Source of the DNA: Planosporangium flavigriseum | GTDB lineage: Bacteria > Actinomycetota > Actinomycetes > Mycobacteriales > Micromonosporaceae | Direction: 5' to 3' | NCBI RefSeq assembly: GCF_011947225.1 | Contig: NZ_JAATVW010000001.1 | Location: forward strand, 1-64,000 | DNA: 64,000 bases | Shown: positions 21,101 to 29,600 of the stretch, one piece after another | How positions within the stretch are numbered: position 1 is the first letter of the stretch | How the letters are laid out: the number at the start of each line of letters is the position of its first letter | Position numbers and translations under genes: made by a program | Notes under the pieces: model-generated | Databases searched by the model: none | Seen by the model: only the letters and a program-made list of their open reading frames with translations | Told to the model about the DNA's origin: nothing

Positions 21101-21245
21101 GGGACAGCAGCCCGCCGCCGTCGTCAGCGGTTCTCGCAGCATCGGTTCTGGCCGGTCTGTCCCACCGGACCGGTTCCAGCCCGCCCAGGGTGGCCACCAG
21201 TGCCAGCACCAAGAGACCAATGACGACGGCTCGCCGCTTCCCCAT
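12192..21245 (-). CDS. Giant secreted RHS/YD-repeat polymorphic toxin with HINT and restriction-endonuclease-fold tip
   Basis: The protein has 3,017 residues, starting at the ATG at 21245 (MGKRRAVVIGLLVLALVA, a signal anchor at residues 7-24). Two DNRLRE-type domains lie at about 330-470 and 780-950, and golvesin-like domains at about 430-545 and 2005-2140. YD/RHS repeats run from about 1150 to 2600 and close with the RHS-core signature NRFLTRD and YSFAGGNPISFVELDGH. A helical pretoxin segment (VVGEVADVANGIWYAAEGN) follows, then a HINT domain at about 2751-2898, from CNSFVPGTRMLLADGS to VLVHNC, expected to cut itself after the Asn. The last 119 residues are a nuclease-like tip with RTPDLTRP and DFILDMKNVKRL, a D...DxK motif like Tox-REase-7. 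The downstream HEAT gene overlaps by 4 nt. Confidence 0.92.
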   Translation of the reverse strand: MGKRRAVVIGLLVLALVATLGGLEPVRWDRPARTDAARTADDGGGLLSRWGATVRGLVGNGASGRAERISAGLAMEQKAPAGKAWPAQKRVREVTEKRTANGRIFQLSDGRMQAEVSAVPVNYRDTRGRYQPIDTHVGATGRPGFPQGNDTNTFTSLFGDSSDELVRFERDGRSVELGLTGAAKGVTPKVDGSSVTYAGLAGGADLVYDVTSTALKEKIVLRAPPSGPVSYTFTVDAGGLTPQQRKDGSIAFVRPSGGEPEFVMPAPFMYDARDDKASPYGKVWSDKVTQRVQQIYGRTTITVSADAAWLADSARKYPVVIDPTIKIQPVPTDAQDVQIYAGNTARNYNDTYQLKVGTDATAAWRTLVQFPLTGVPAGTVLDDARLEMYYDQTHTDWQYDVSMEARRITQPWDEGSATWANTNANIAAQPAANLVQVDDGDAGTSVVGTWSYSGNTTLTPLAINGDYRVNNDTTTGHTHTWVPTITESGDYRVEVHFVTESDRATNAPYTVYYSGGSKTYTVDQTTPTGQGVWKTLGTHPFVAGTIGKVVLGDVSGKAVIADAVRFVKDGAVKKRGTSSTWNSFPVRNVVQEWVNGSQPNYGFMVKALDEATLGRGGPVYEASEFSYQNERRDSNLPKLVLTWGRPGVTVNPPTTITATGALLDWPAYVDPSSASGDDIVEYQVHRSIYQTYTPSAATLVAPVQPGALSFQDSTATPTAATETDPMKRKFYYYMVAVKTADGQLIPGPTQPAMLPKAGQITRIYRTGVTDTTLSAARPTENVDVYDGDPYVSPGNNSSYYGDTRGLVKFPDLAGIPSNAQVTGAQLRMWNTYLYPGTDTDEWVDAYKLTRDFDETTASWNNASAGVPWTTAGGDYDPAALSGFNGFTNDPEWEAWDVKNAVSGWLANPASNYGLLLKQRDEVNQTARAMLLSSEAAEPMQRPTLEVTYLEPTAESTYYAPTTPAQAAPASSYTVPVTVSNPTLSAWKATDWELSYKWTRADGSAATDASNQVATALPADINPGAIVDVSAQVKTPASTTEGNKRTDYALNWELRNKTSGQWLSQTTSIAPLAQTVAVEEPTSDQLGLEKFYSYAGKNTGAGGTVMNNLYSGNTVWSYNAFNNPSRGLSTFVRLAYNSLDTSDTVAGYGWSLQASSMMRLGTPLDFHPNPNPTKVTLTDGDGTSHWFTWDSTAGQWKSPKGVHLYLEKYSSVDCKPNTQEPKAWRLTRPDRTQFFYDCDGYLSSTVDNNGNEMLFTYAERKSNNKPTKFLTYLTDPSGRRTLTIDYYAKGDNYDYIDDTTWTRQTGTKLTNPKIIDHVKQVTDISGRKLTFTYTDKGLLGELVDGAGSNQPKVFKFAYDMTQGNKNVKLVKTTDPRGNATNLAYNYPQNGDDPKWHWTTKSYTDRLGYPATFAYTDPDGPQGNNINTTVTDAENHATAYQMDGYGRPVQTTNAKNETTTLGWDSDHNVVRLEEANGAVSTWSYDAKTGYPLEVKDAEAVKNGTSGTVMTYQYQLNGYVADLATKTSPEGRKWTFGYTTEGDVASVTDPVGNTTSDANDYTTTYTYDDWGQLLTAKDANGNVTRNESFHPSGYPQTIIDASTQSSYFVYDARGNVTEVRNAKNAKVTQSYDTFGRPLDKVEPVDAAAGRFITTKAPVFDANDNITTAYAPNGTSTTSAYDKADQPVETVAPKDEATDPERKTTTTYDKVGNVLTVTEPQGNLTSTAGDYTTTTKYDEIYQPIEVTNGVGQKVTSVYDNVGNVRTLIDAIKNATADPNDYTTKFEYDLNHRVVKTIDATGKFTTARYDRDGLTVATTDAEGNESLATYDKRGALIESKVPRDKDSAGTISYRITKYEYDQVGNQTKVITPRGVATTDDPDDFASVNVYDSLNRVKETWSAYDKDDARYKTPDKTIYEYDPVGNLEQISAPPSDGQTVRNVTRYSYYDNGWTKSAVDPWNITNSYDYNDLGQQTRNTLTSAGGSTSRTMTWDFSPSGNQKSRSDDGVPVGKDVVLVDSSDSHNTASQGTWTAGTATGQYGYDVYSAPAGSGSAQFNWQLNIPRDGSYEVFVQYPQVSGAATDAKFTITYNGGTVTKTVNQTQNTGSWVSLGKYAFVEDGAQKVTVTDQATGKVLADAVKLVRDNAADTDNETKNFTYRYNPNGLMVEVKDLSPGAKIDTYRIGYDELNQIAKVEEVAGGTVKNTTGLTYDANGNPLTSTHDLTWSKIDYDARDMVAKVTNADSPTAGNQQISTFTYTARGQMLKQVKPNGNTVDFEYYLDGSTRHQVEKTSAGTVVAEHTLEYTANGNPSKDVLKLMNADNAADYIDNTYVFDYDPQDRIQKVTKSGDSSATENYTYDANSNVITQTVGGATTTNKYDRNRLHSSTSGGVTSTYNYDPLGRLDTVSVGGQRAQKYYYDGFDRTAKVTAGTGASAKSTTYVYDPFDRTVSQTAGDKTTAFTYLGLDSQVLREEVAGKADKSYQYSPWGQQLTQIKHKDDGSREYSQYVYRPRGDVEGITKEDGKTRATYGYTAYGKDDSAQFTGVDKEDSSNPDKEAYNAFRFNASRWDAGSGTYDMGFRNYDPGLNRFLTRDMYGGALADMALAMDPFTGNRYSFAGGNPISFVELDGHLFGMSWSDIGHAALDVVGLVPVVGEVADVANGIWYAAEGNYVDAALSMASAIPLAGYGATAAKVARYGEKGLDALDTANDIRKAENRAEAVGDAAGGARKVDDAPVAPKQDAPAAPKQDAPAPAKCNSFVPGTRMLLADGSTKPIEQLQVGDEVMAADVESGDGQGRIVTNVRSHEGDKTLVTITVDVDGNDGSKTGSITSTAEHLFWLPDAGAWVTGDQLKAGMWLQTGAGTWVQITAVERHTRHERVHNLTVDGQHNYYVLAGGAPVLVHNCANGVDSNGNPCNCTVRANNEAGYDFERQFGLDLEQKVRIPSATGTAAYRTPDLTRPDFILDMKNVKRLKVTPQIIDFAEHAAANNLKFAILTNQKAKLTPAMKGMMEAGLVSVFRVGT

Positions 21246-21335
21246 GATCCACCACTCTCCGTCGGGGACCGAGACACGATGAGCGAACCGTAGCGGGGAT
21301 AGATACATGTAAACGCATATTTGAAATACGCGGTG

Positions 21336-23186
21336 TCATACAGCGATCGGAGCCGCCCCCGTCGCCTGCCTGCCGCCCACCCGGAACGCGGGAAGCTGCG
21401 CGCCGTCCGCCGCCGTGAGCTCCGCGGCGTACTGACGTACCAGGTCCGGAAGCCGGTACCGCTCCGGCGACAGGGAGTCGACCAGGTGCGCGTCGAGCAG
21501 GCGCTCCAGCGCCTGCCACGCGCGGACGAACGGCACATCCAGCAGCCTGGCCGCCTCCTTGACCGACACCTGCCCGCTCGGGAGCGAGCCGAGCAGCCGG
21601 AACACCCGCGCCGCGGTCTCGTCGTCGGCCGCCACCTCGTGGTACCCGATGTCGATGCAGTCCCGCACGGACAGATCCCCGTACGTCAGCGCGTCCAGCC
21701 GGTGGCGTTCGTCGGCGAGTTGCCGGACGAGCACGTCGAGCGGCCACGCCGGCCGGCTGGCCAGGCGGGCCCCGACGATCCGCAGCGCCAACGGGAGGTT
21801 CGCACACAGCCGGACCAACACGGCGGCGTTCGCGGGGTCGGCTGTCACGCGGGAGCCGCCGGCAAGCTCGGCGACCAGCAGGCGGGCATCGTCGTCGGGC
21901 AGTACGCCCAGCGGCACGTGCCGCCCCGCGTCCACGGTGAGCAGCGGCCTTCTCGCGGTGACCAGCAGAACGGACGCGGAGCCGGCCGGAATGAGCGGGC
22001 GTACCTGCGCCGCATCGGTGACGTTGTCGAGGAGGACGAGCACGCGCGCCTCGGCCAGCAGCGAACGGCAGCGGCTGGCCCGCTCGTCGGGCCGGTCCGG
22101 CACCTCCCGCGCCGGTACGCCCAGCGCCCTGAGCACGCTCGCGAGGATCTCGGCCGACGCGACCGCCGGTCCGGCCGCGTGAAGGTCCCGCAGGTCGACG
22201 TAGACCTGGCCGTCCGGGAAGTCGTCCGCCACCAGGTGCGCGACCTTGACCGCCAGCGTCGACTTGCCCACTCCCCCGGGCCCCGAGACCATCACCGCGG
22301 CCGGGCCGCGCCGGCCGGCCGCCCGCAACGCGTCGACAAGCTGCGCGAGCTCCTGCCGGCGGCCGACGAACACGGCATCGGCCGGCGGGAGTTGTCTCGG
22401 CGGCCCGCCGAGGGTCGAGGGCGCGGCAGCCGGGGTCGAAGCGACCGACAGCTCCGGAGCGCGTCCGAGAATGTCCCGGTGCAGAGCCTGGACCTGCGGG
22501 CCGGGCTCCACGCCGAGCTGCTCGCCCAGCAGCGTGCGCATCTCGTGGTAGGCGGCGAGGGCCGCGCCGGTGTCACCCGACCGGTACAGCGCCAGCATCA
22601 ACTGCGCCCAGGCACCCTCGCGCAGGGGGTGCTGGGCGAGGTGCCGGCGGAGTTCGCCGATGACCTCGGCGTGTTCGCCCAACGCCAGGCGCGCCCCGAC
22701 GAGGTCCTCGAACACCGCCAGCCGCTGCTCGACGAGGCCGGTGAGGTAGGTGTCCAGCGCCGTCCCGCGCGGCAGCCCCTCGCCGGGCGCGCCCCGCCAC
22801 AGTGCGAGCGCGTCACCGAGGTGGGCGACCGCGGCGGCCGCGTCGTGCGCGGCGAGCGCCGCCCGCCCGTTCTCCGCAAGCCTCACGAACTCGTCGACGT
22901 CGAACTCACCGGGCTCGACCCGGAGCCGGTAGCCACCGTTGCCGGCGACGATCCGGTTGCCGAGGAAGCGGCGCAGCGCGGCCACGTACGTACGGATGTT
23001 GGCCACCGCCGACCGCGGCGGCGAACCGGCCCACAGGGCCTTGCCCAACCGCTCCAGCGACACCGGGCGATTGGCCTCCAGCGCCAGCGCGGCCAGTACC
23101 GCACGGCATTTGGCCGTGCCCAGCGCCATCGAGCGGCCGTCCTGGCGCAACTGCACGCTACCCAGCAAACGAAACTCAAAGGACAC
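21336..23186 (-). CDS. SARP/AfsR-type transcriptional regulator (OmpR-like DNA-binding, BTAD, NB-ARC)
   Basis: The protein has 616 residues. An OmpR/PhoB-type winged helix covers about 1-90 (FRLLGSVQLRQDGRSMALG; SAVANIRTYVAALRRFLG), then a bacterial transcriptional activation domain at about 95-245 (ending GVEPGPQVQALHRDIL). The NB-ARC/STAND ATPase begins at VFVGRRQELAQLVDAL, with Walker A GPGGVGKST at about 301-309, a hhhhD strand in RVLVLLDNV, and NLPLALRIVGARL as the GLPL-like motif. No TPR repeats follow, so it is shorter than full AfsR. It lies 90 bp upstream of the RHS gene on the same strand and may activate it; the ligand sensed by the STAND module is unknown. Confidence 0.88.
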   Translation of the reverse strand: MSFEFRLLGSVQLRQDGRSMALGTAKCRAVLAALALEANRPVSLERLGKALWAGSPPRSAVANIRTYVAALRRFLGNRIVAGNGGYRLRVEPGEFDVDEFVRLAENGRAALAAHDAAAAVAHLGDALALWRGAPGEGLPRGTALDTYLTGLVEQRLAVFEDLVGARLALGEHAEVIGELRRHLAQHPLREGAWAQLMLALYRSGDTGAALAAYHEMRTLLGEQLGVEPGPQVQALHRDILGRAPELSVASTPAAAPSTLGGPPRQLPPADAVFVGRRQELAQLVDALRAAGRRGPAAVMVSGPGGVGKSTLAVKVAHLVADDFPDGQVYVDLRDLHAAGPAVASAEILASVLRALGVPAREVPDRPDERASRCRSLLAEARVLVLLDNVTDAAQVRPLIPAGSASVLLVTARRPLLTVDAGRHVPLGVLPDDDARLLVAELAGGSRVTADPANAAVLVRLCANLPLALRIVGARLASRPAWPLDVLVRQLADERHRLDALTYGDLSVRDCIDIGYHEVAADDETAARVFRLLGSLPSGQVSVKEAARLLDVPFVRAWQALERLLDAHLVDSLSPERYRLPDLVRQYAAELTAADGAQLPAFRVGGRQATGAAPIAV

Positions 23187-23442
23187 CGCCGCCCGCCTCC
23201 CCAGGACCGCCCGACCGCCGCATCAACATAGAGATCAAATTGGCATGGATCAAAAAAGATTCGACCGTTAGAAATATGTGGAGACGCCATTGGCGCGAGG
23301 CTTCTGATGGTGTAAAGAAATCGGCACCCCGGACGCTGCCCCGAAAGGAAGCGCTCCCATTCGGGGCGATTCAGGCAAATTTTCCGACATTTCCGCCCTC
23401 GCGACCGACCGTGACCCAGATTCGCCTGAACTGACGATGGAC

Positions 23443-23470
23443 GAATGCAATGACTTTAGTCAATGCATTC
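23443..23470. promoter_or_regulatory. 28-bp near-perfect palindrome, operator-like
   Basis: The halves GAATGCAATGACTT and TAGTCAATGCATTC are reverse complements at 12 of 14 positions, with matching outer GAATGCA/TGCATTC and inner TGACT/AGTCA blocks. It lies 257 bp upstream of the SARP start, in an AT-rich island. It has no run of T and is not placed after a gene, so an operator is more likely than a terminator. The binding protein is unknown. Confidence 0.5.
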
Positions 23471-23586
23471 ACCTGATTGAGGAGCGCGACCATAACCGCT
23501 ACATGAGGTGACCTGGGTATCGTGCGCCGTTAATCCGCCCCGGTGACAATGTCGAGAAATGACACCTACAAATTGTGGGGTTAACG

Positions 23587-23632
23587 GCGACCGGCCGGGC
23601 GGGCGCGAGAATGCGCTCGCCCGGCCGGTCGC
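23587..23632 (-). terminator. Terminator of the permease gene
   Basis: GCGACCGGCCGGGCG (23587-23601) pairs perfectly with CGCCCGGCCGGTCGC (23618-23632), and the stem can extend a few pairs inward. It lies 13 nt past the permease stop. Confidence 0.65.
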
Positions 23633-23644
23633 GGCGGACGCCGG

Positions 23645-25624
23645 TCAGCCGACGTGGATGCCGGGCCGGCGCTCCGGGGCCGGTTCGCTCTGCCGGATGA
23701 TCTCCCGTACGACGGGGGCGGTGTCACCGCGCCCGAGGAGCAGGTACCGCAGCAGGTGCACGATGGGGCTGCCTTCGGCCCACTCGAAGTAGCAGTGCGG
23801 CTTCACCCCGGTGGCGTCGCGCACGGCGAGCAGGATCGCGGCGATCGCGTTGGGGGCGGCCGGGCTGGTGGCCCGCAGGATCCGGTGCCCGCCCACCTCG
23901 ACCCCGCGCACGCGTAGCGCCTCGCTGAACTCGGACGGGTCGACGACGTTGACCTCGAGGAACAGAATGTCCGCGTTGCCGGGCACGGGGTTGATACCGC
24001 GGACGGCCGCCTCCTTGGCCGCGTACTCGGCCGCGTCGCCGGCCTGCCGGCGGTTGGCGATGATGTTCAGGGCACCGTCGAAGGCCAGCGAGTCGGTGAC
24101 GAACCGGCGGGCGGGTTGATCGAACTCGATGGAGTTCGCGCGCAGTTCGGTGGTGCGCGACACCCGGGAGATCAGCGACACGATGACGATGCCGGCGATG
24201 AACAGCGCCGAGATCGCGATGCCGTCCGGCTTCTCGCGGATGTTCTCCAGCAGGGCGTACAGCAGGACCAGCGTGAGCAGCGCGAAGCCGGCGGTGGCCG
24301 CGTGCTGGCGGCGGCGTACGGCGGAGACCGTCACCGCGAACGCACCCGAGACCATCATGGCCAGGATGCCGGTGGCGTAGGCACCGGCCTGGGCGTTGAC
24401 GTCGGCGCGGAATGCGATCGTGATGGCGATGCTGATCGCGGTGTATACCAGCACGACCGGGCGGACGGCCCGGCCCCACTCCGGCGCCATGCCGTAGCCG
24501 GGTAGGTACCGGGGCACGATGTTGATCAATCCGGCCATCGCCGACGCCCCGGCGAACCACAGGATCAGGATGCTGCTGATGTCGTAGACGGTGCCGAACG
24601 CCTCACCGAGGTGCGCGTGGGCCAGGTACGCCAGCGCGCGGCCGTTGGCCGCGCCGCCCGGCTGGAACTCCTTCGCCGGAATGAGCACGGTGGTGACGAA
24701 GCTGGTCGCGATCAGGTACACCGACATGACGACCGCGGCGGCGGTCAATAACTTGCGGGCGTTGCGGATGCGCGACCGCAGCCGCTGCTCGTCGTCAGCG
24801 CCGTCGGCCGCGACCAGCGGCATCATGCTCACCCCGGTCTCGAAGCCGGACAGGCCCAGCACCAGCAGCGGGAACGCGAGCACGGCCGGCCCGACCAGGC
24901 CACCGAACCCGCCGCCGCCGGACGTCAGCGCGTGGGTCCAGGTCGATAACGCGCCGGCGGTGGTGAACACATCGACCAGGCCGACGACGACGATGACCGC
25001 ATTGAGGCCCAGGAAGACAGCCACCAGCGGGATGGCGACCCCGACGGCTTCGGAGAAGCCGAGCAGGAACACCCCACCCAGGAGCAGCAGCAGCACCACG
25101 GTGATCGCGACCGCGTGGCCGTGCAGGAAGCCGGGCAGGTACGGATTCTCGATCATGTGCACGCTGGCGTCGGCCGCCGACAGGGTGATCGTGATGATCC
25201 AGGACGTGGCGACGAACCCGAGCAGGACGAGCACGAACAGCTTGCCGCGCCAGAACGGCAGCAGCCGCTCCAGCATCGCCACCGAGCCCTGCCCGTGCGG
25301 GCTTTCGGCGGCCACCCGCCGGTACATCGGCAGCATGCCCAGCAACGTGAGCGCGACGATCAGCAGCGTCGCGAGCGGGGACAGCGCCCCGGCCGCGAGC
25401 GCGGCGATACCCGGGACGTAGGACAGGGACGAGAAGTAGTCGACGCCCGTCAGGCACATGACCTTCCACCACGCGTGCGGCTTCGCGTGCGCCTCCCCGC
25501 TGGCCGGCCCGACCGGCTGCACACGGTGCGCGAGCAGCCAGCGCCCCAGCGCGCCGCGCGGCTCCTTCGGCCGTACCGGGCTGTCGACCCGATCCGGAAC
25601 TGCCAGCTCAGGCGCGGTAGTCAT
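23645..25624 (-). CDS. APC-superfamily permease with large C-terminal cytosolic domain
   Basis: The protein has 659 residues. Around twelve hydrophobic helices run from about residue 55 to 485 ([20 protein letters not shown] near TM1, then [58 protein letters not shown]). About 170 soluble residues follow ([20 protein letters not shown] ... [20 protein letters not shown]). The TM1 and TM6 breaks (FSSLSYVPG and GLSGFETG) are those of amino-acid/polyamine/cation APC carriers; the soluble tail recalls KUP/KimA-like potassium carriers, but the substrate cannot be decided. The ATG at 25624 was chosen because AGAAGGG lies 6 nt upstream. No c-di-AMP leader was recognised. Confidence 0.8.
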   Translation of the reverse strand: MTTAPELAVPDRVDSPVRPKEPRGALGRWLLAHRVQPVGPASGEAHAKPHAWWKVMCLTGVDYFSSLSYVPGIAALAAGALSPLATLLIVALTLLGMLPMYRRVAAESPHGQGSVAMLERLLPFWRGKLFVLVLLGFVATSWIITITLSAADASVHMIENPYLPGFLHGHAVAITVVLLLLLGGVFLLGFSEAVGVAIPLVAVFLGLNAVIVVVGLVDVFTTAGALSTWTHALTSGGGGFGGLVGPAVLAFPLLVLGLSGFETGVSMMPLVAADGADDEQRLRSRIRNARKLLTAAAVVMSVYLIATSFVTTVLIPAKEFQPGGAANGRALAYLAHAHLGEAFGTVYDISSILILWFAGASAMAGLINIVPRYLPGYGMAPEWGRAVRPVVLVYTAISIAITIAFRADVNAQAGAYATGILAMMVSGAFAVTVSAVRRRQHAATAGFALLTLVLLYALLENIREKPDGIAISALFIAGIVIVSLISRVSRTTELRANSIEFDQPARRFVTDSLAFDGALNIIANRRQAGDAAEYAAKEAAVRGINPVPGNADILFLEVNVVDPSEFSEALRVRGVEVGGHRILRATSPAAPNAIAAILLAVRDATGVKPHCYFEWAEGSPIVHLLRYLLLGRGDTAPVVREIIRQSEPAPERRPGIHVG

Positions 25625-25833
25625 GGAGCCCTTCTTCACCGACGATCAGCTGTTGCCGACTCGATGATGCCCGCACGCCGCCAGTCCGAATCGCTGGGCG
25701 CGCCGGCACCCGCGTCGTGGTGAAGGTCAGGTCTTCGCGGGTTCTGCGGCAAGTACCCTCAACGTCCGGTTGTTCTCGGTACATATCCGGCGTTCTTCCC
25801 TGAAACGGCGCCGGCGCAAGGAGGATCCGCACG

Positions 25834-26589
25834 ATGGCGAACCAGAGCCCGCCCGCATCATTGGCCGACCGCTTCATGGCGGCATGGAGGGCGCTGGAGG
25901 CGTGCCTGAAAGATCGCTGGAGCGAGCTCGAACAGCAGCAGTCCCGGTACGCCATCCCGGACAACGCACAGCTGCTTCGCTGGGCCGAGCAGCGGAAACT
26001 GCTCACGCGCTCGGCCGCGGACTTCCTCGACAGCTGCCGCCACGCGCGCAACGCCTACGCCCACGTGTCCTTCGACGACTACGCCGGCCCGGTCGCGCTC
26101 CCGCCCGAGCAGGTCGTCCTCCGCCTGGAACGGGTGGTCTCCTCACTGCGCAACCCGGCCCGGATCACAGAGGTCGCGGTGGAGGCGCGGACATGCGAAC
26201 CGTCCACCCCGCTGCGCGAGGCCCTGAGCCTGATGCACAAGGGGGACTTCTCCCAGGTGCCCTACCGGCACGACCAGCACGGCTGGCTCCTGGTCACCCG
26301 AGAGCAGGTCGCCCGCTGGCTGGAGGCGCAGGCCGACGAGGACGGCATGGCGCTCGTCTCCCTCGGTCAACCCGTGGTCACGCTGGCCGACGACCCGCGG
26401 GTCGGGCCCGTCATCCCGCGTCGCCTCCCTGCGTCGGCGCCCCTGGTGGACGCGGTCACCGAGTTGGAGGCGGCCCTCCACACTCCCGACTATCCGCTCG
26501 TTCTCGTTACGGTGAAGGGCCGGAACACGCCGGTGCGGGTGCTTGCTGTGGACGACCTGCCGCGGGCGTACGAGGTGCTCGGTCGCTGA
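25834..26589 (+). CDS. HEPN-like helical domain fused to a CBS-domain pair
   Basis: This 251-residue protein starts ATG at 25834 with AAGGAGGA upstream. Residues 1-105 are helical (ADRFMAAWRALEACLKDRWS, LLRWAEQRKLLTRSAADFLD) and end in CRHARNAYAHVSF, where RNAYAH fits the RX4-6H active-site motif of HEPN ribonucleases. Residues about 115-251 hold two CBS-like halves (TPLREALSLMHKGDFSQVPY with GWLLVTREQVARWLEAQ; APLVDAVTELEAALHTPDYP with VRVLAVDDLPRAYEVL), which usually bind adenine nucleotides. A nucleotide-gated RNase is therefore plausible but unproven; DUF4145-type HEPN proteins without RNase activity are the alternative. It stands 106 bp before the Type IIG-like enzyme on the same strand. 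Confidence 0.65.
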   Translation: MANQSPPASLADRFMAAWRALEACLKDRWSELEQQQSRYAIPDNAQLLRWAEQRKLLTRSAADFLDSCRHARNAYAHVSFDDYAGPVALPPEQVVLRLERVVSSLRNPARITEVAVEARTCEPSTPLREALSLMHKGDFSQVPYRHDQHGWLLVTREQVARWLEAQADEDGMALVSLGQPVVTLADDPRVGPVIPRRLPASAPLVDAVTELEAALHTPDYPLVLVTVKGRNTPVRVLAVDDLPRAYEVLGR

Positions 26590-26695
26590 ATGATGGCGAT
26601 GGCCAACCTACTCGTGGTAACCGCTTGCGTTCGCCTCGTAGTATTCAACCGATCGGGCCATGTAGATCCATGACTTGCCGTGATCAGAATGTCAC

Positions 26696-29600
26696 ATGGT
26701 GGCATCGGATCATCATGTCGACGACCCGCCGATTCGTCGCAGGAGAGCCGAGGATGACGAAACGCACCACGGCCTCCCGATTTCACTGCGTACGATCCTG
26801 GGCCGACTGGCCAACCGCTCCCGCCCTCGCAGCGAGGCCACGCTGCAGGCCGACATCCGACAACTACTTCTAAACGGGGACTTCGGACTCGGCGACGATG
26901 ATCTTGACGTGGACCTGGAAACCCAGGTCGGCGACGGCCGGCGGATAGACATCGAAACGGGCTTCACCGTCATCGAGGTGAAGAAGAGCCTCGCCGGCGC
27001 AGGCAGCGCGCGCAGTGCCGAACGCCAGTTGGCAGGTTACCTGCAGGCCCGAAGCGGCCAAACGGGTCAGCGCTATGTCGGCGTGCTCACCGACGGGATG
27101 CAGTGGCGGGCGTACCACCTCGTAGGCGACGGCCTTTCCCAGGTGACGCGGCACGACCTGACATCCGCCCATTCGAGCGGGCTGGACCTGCTGTTCTGGC
27201 TGGAGGGTGTTCTCGCCACCCGCCAGGGCATCCCGCCGACGCCCGCCGAGATCGCCCGACGTCTGGGTGCCGACAGCACCTCCCACGCCCTTGATCGTGC
27301 TGCGCTCGCCGCCCTCTATGACGAACACGCCGATGCCGCGTCGGTCAAGCTCAAACGCGAACTCTGGGCTCAGCTACTGCGCAGCGCGCTCGGCACACAG
27401 TTCGTCGATGACAAGGAACTCTTCATCGAGCACACGCTGATGATGAACAGTGCGAGCATCATCGCCCACCTCGTCGTCGGCTTCGACGTCATGAGCGGGC
27501 CACCGGCCAACCTGCTCAGCGGACAGCGATTCGACCAGGCTGGGATCGGTGGGGTCGTCGAGCACGACTTCTTCGACTGGACAATTGAAGTCCCGGGTGG
27601 CGCCCCGTTCGTACTCGCCCTCACACGACGACTTGCCCGATTCGATTGGTCGCAGGTCCAGCACGACGTCCTCAAGACCCTGTACGAGTCGATCATCGGC
27701 GCGGAGACCCGCAAACGGATGGGCGAGTACTACACGCCCGACTGGCTCGCGGAGCGAGTAGTGGACGCCACGGTCACGGAGCCGCTGCGGCAACGGGTCC
27801 TGGACCCGGCCTGCGGGTCGGGCACCTTCCTGTTCCATGCGGTACGCCGCTATCTCAACGCGGCCGACCAAGCCGGGGTCCCACTCACCGAGGCACTCAC
27901 CGGACTCTCGGACCACGTGGTCGGCGTCGACCTGCACCCCGTGGCGGTAGCCCTGGCTCGCGTCACGTACCTGCTGGCGATCGGCCGTGACCGCCTCAAC
28001 AATCCGAGCCGAGGTCCCGTCTCGATCCCGGTCTACCTTGGCGACAGTGTCCAGTGGCAAGAGCGCATCGATCTCTTCACTGAGGAACACCTCAAGATCC
28101 GCACAGGCGTGGAGACCAACGCGGTCGTAGAAGCCCTGCAGTTCCCGGAGCACCTCCTCAACAACGCGAGCCAGTTCGACCGGCTCGTCACCTCCCTCTC
28201 CGCGTTGGCAGCCAAGCCCCACGAACGGCGTACCCGATCGGCACTGACCGCTCTGCTGGACCGACTGGCGATTGACGAGCAGGACCGTCCGTTGATCGCA
28301 GAAACTTTCAGCGTCATGTCCGATCTCCATGACGAGGACCGCAACCATATCTGGAACTACTACATTCGAAACCTCGCCCGCCCGGTATGGCTCGCGATGC
28401 AGGCCAATCGGGTGGATGTATTGGTGGGTAACCCGCCCTGGCTGTCGTACCGACACATGTCCGCCGAGATGCAGTCGGTGTTCCGCACGCTCTCGCGGGA
28501 TCGCGGGCTATGGCACGGTAACCAGTTCGCCACCCACCAGGACCTGTCTGCGCTGTTCGTGGCGCGCACCATCCAGCAGTACCTCAAGGTCGACGGATCG
28601 TTCGGCTTCGTGATGCCCAACGCCGCCCTTGACGGGGACTACTTCAGTGGCTTCCGCTACGGCTGGTACAGCGACCCGGTCGAGCCGACAGCCGTGGCGT
28701 TCACGCACTCCTGGGACCTGCGGCGGCTGCGCCCGCATCTGTTCCCCCAAGGTGCCGGCGTGGTCTTCGGGCGTCGGACCACCACGACCCGGCGCCGAGC
28801 TTTGCCGTCGACGACCGAACGATGGTCCGGCAAGCTCCCGCCCGGTGCTCAGTCATGGCAGCACATCGAGCCCTGCGTCTGGCGCGAGGACGCCGAGCTC
28901 GCAGCCGGTGGAGACACGCTGGACAAGTCACCGTATGAGCCGCGTTTCTCGTCGGGGGCGAATATCTTCCCTCAGGTGCTGTTCTTCGTCGAGGACGCAC
29001 CGGCCGGGCCGCTTGGCCGGCCTGCCGGCTTTCGCGAGGTTCGCTCGGCGCGCAGCAGCTACGAGAAGGCGCCGTGGAGGAGCCTGCCCGGCGTGGAGGG
29101 CATGGTTGAAGCGCGGTTCGTCCGCCCGGTCCTACGCGGTGACAGCCTGTTGCCCTACCGGATCCTGCGCGCCCGGGAAGCGGTGCTGCCGCTTGTCGGA
29201 TCACGCCTTATTGACATCGACGACCCGGAGCTTGAGCGCCATCCAGGACTCGAGGAATGGTGGCGGCGCGTCGAGGACCTGTGGACGACGCATCGGTCAA
29301 GTGTCCGGCTGACACTCGCTGAACAACTCGACTACCGCCATAAGCTCACGGCGCAGATCCCGGCGCCGCCACTGCGGGTCGCCTACGGCAAAGCCGGCAT
29401 GCATGTGGCGGCTGCGGTGGTTAACGACCCAGATACGATCATCGAGCACGCACTGTACTTCTGCACGGTTGCTTCGAGAGCGGAGGGCAATTACCTGTGC
29501 GCCATCCTCAACAGCCCCGTCCTAACTGAACTTGTCCGACCGCTGATGTCCTATGGCAAGGACGAGCGGGACGTAAGCAAGCATCTCTGGAGGCTGCCGA

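Larger units (their letters stand above)
23187..23644. other. 458-bp non-coding region between the SARP gene and the permease gene
   Basis: No gene is visible. The part next to the SARP gene is AT-richer than the window average and must contain its promoter. It holds a 28-bp near-palindrome (23443-23470) and, at the far end, the permease terminator (23587-23632). Confidence 0.6.

Noticed and set aside
25625-25833. Possible c-di-AMP riboswitch before the APC permease, as is common for potassium carriers
   Set aside because: The blocks seen in the three real aptamers (CCGGGGACCCA, GGGGTGAAT, CAGCTAACC) are absent.
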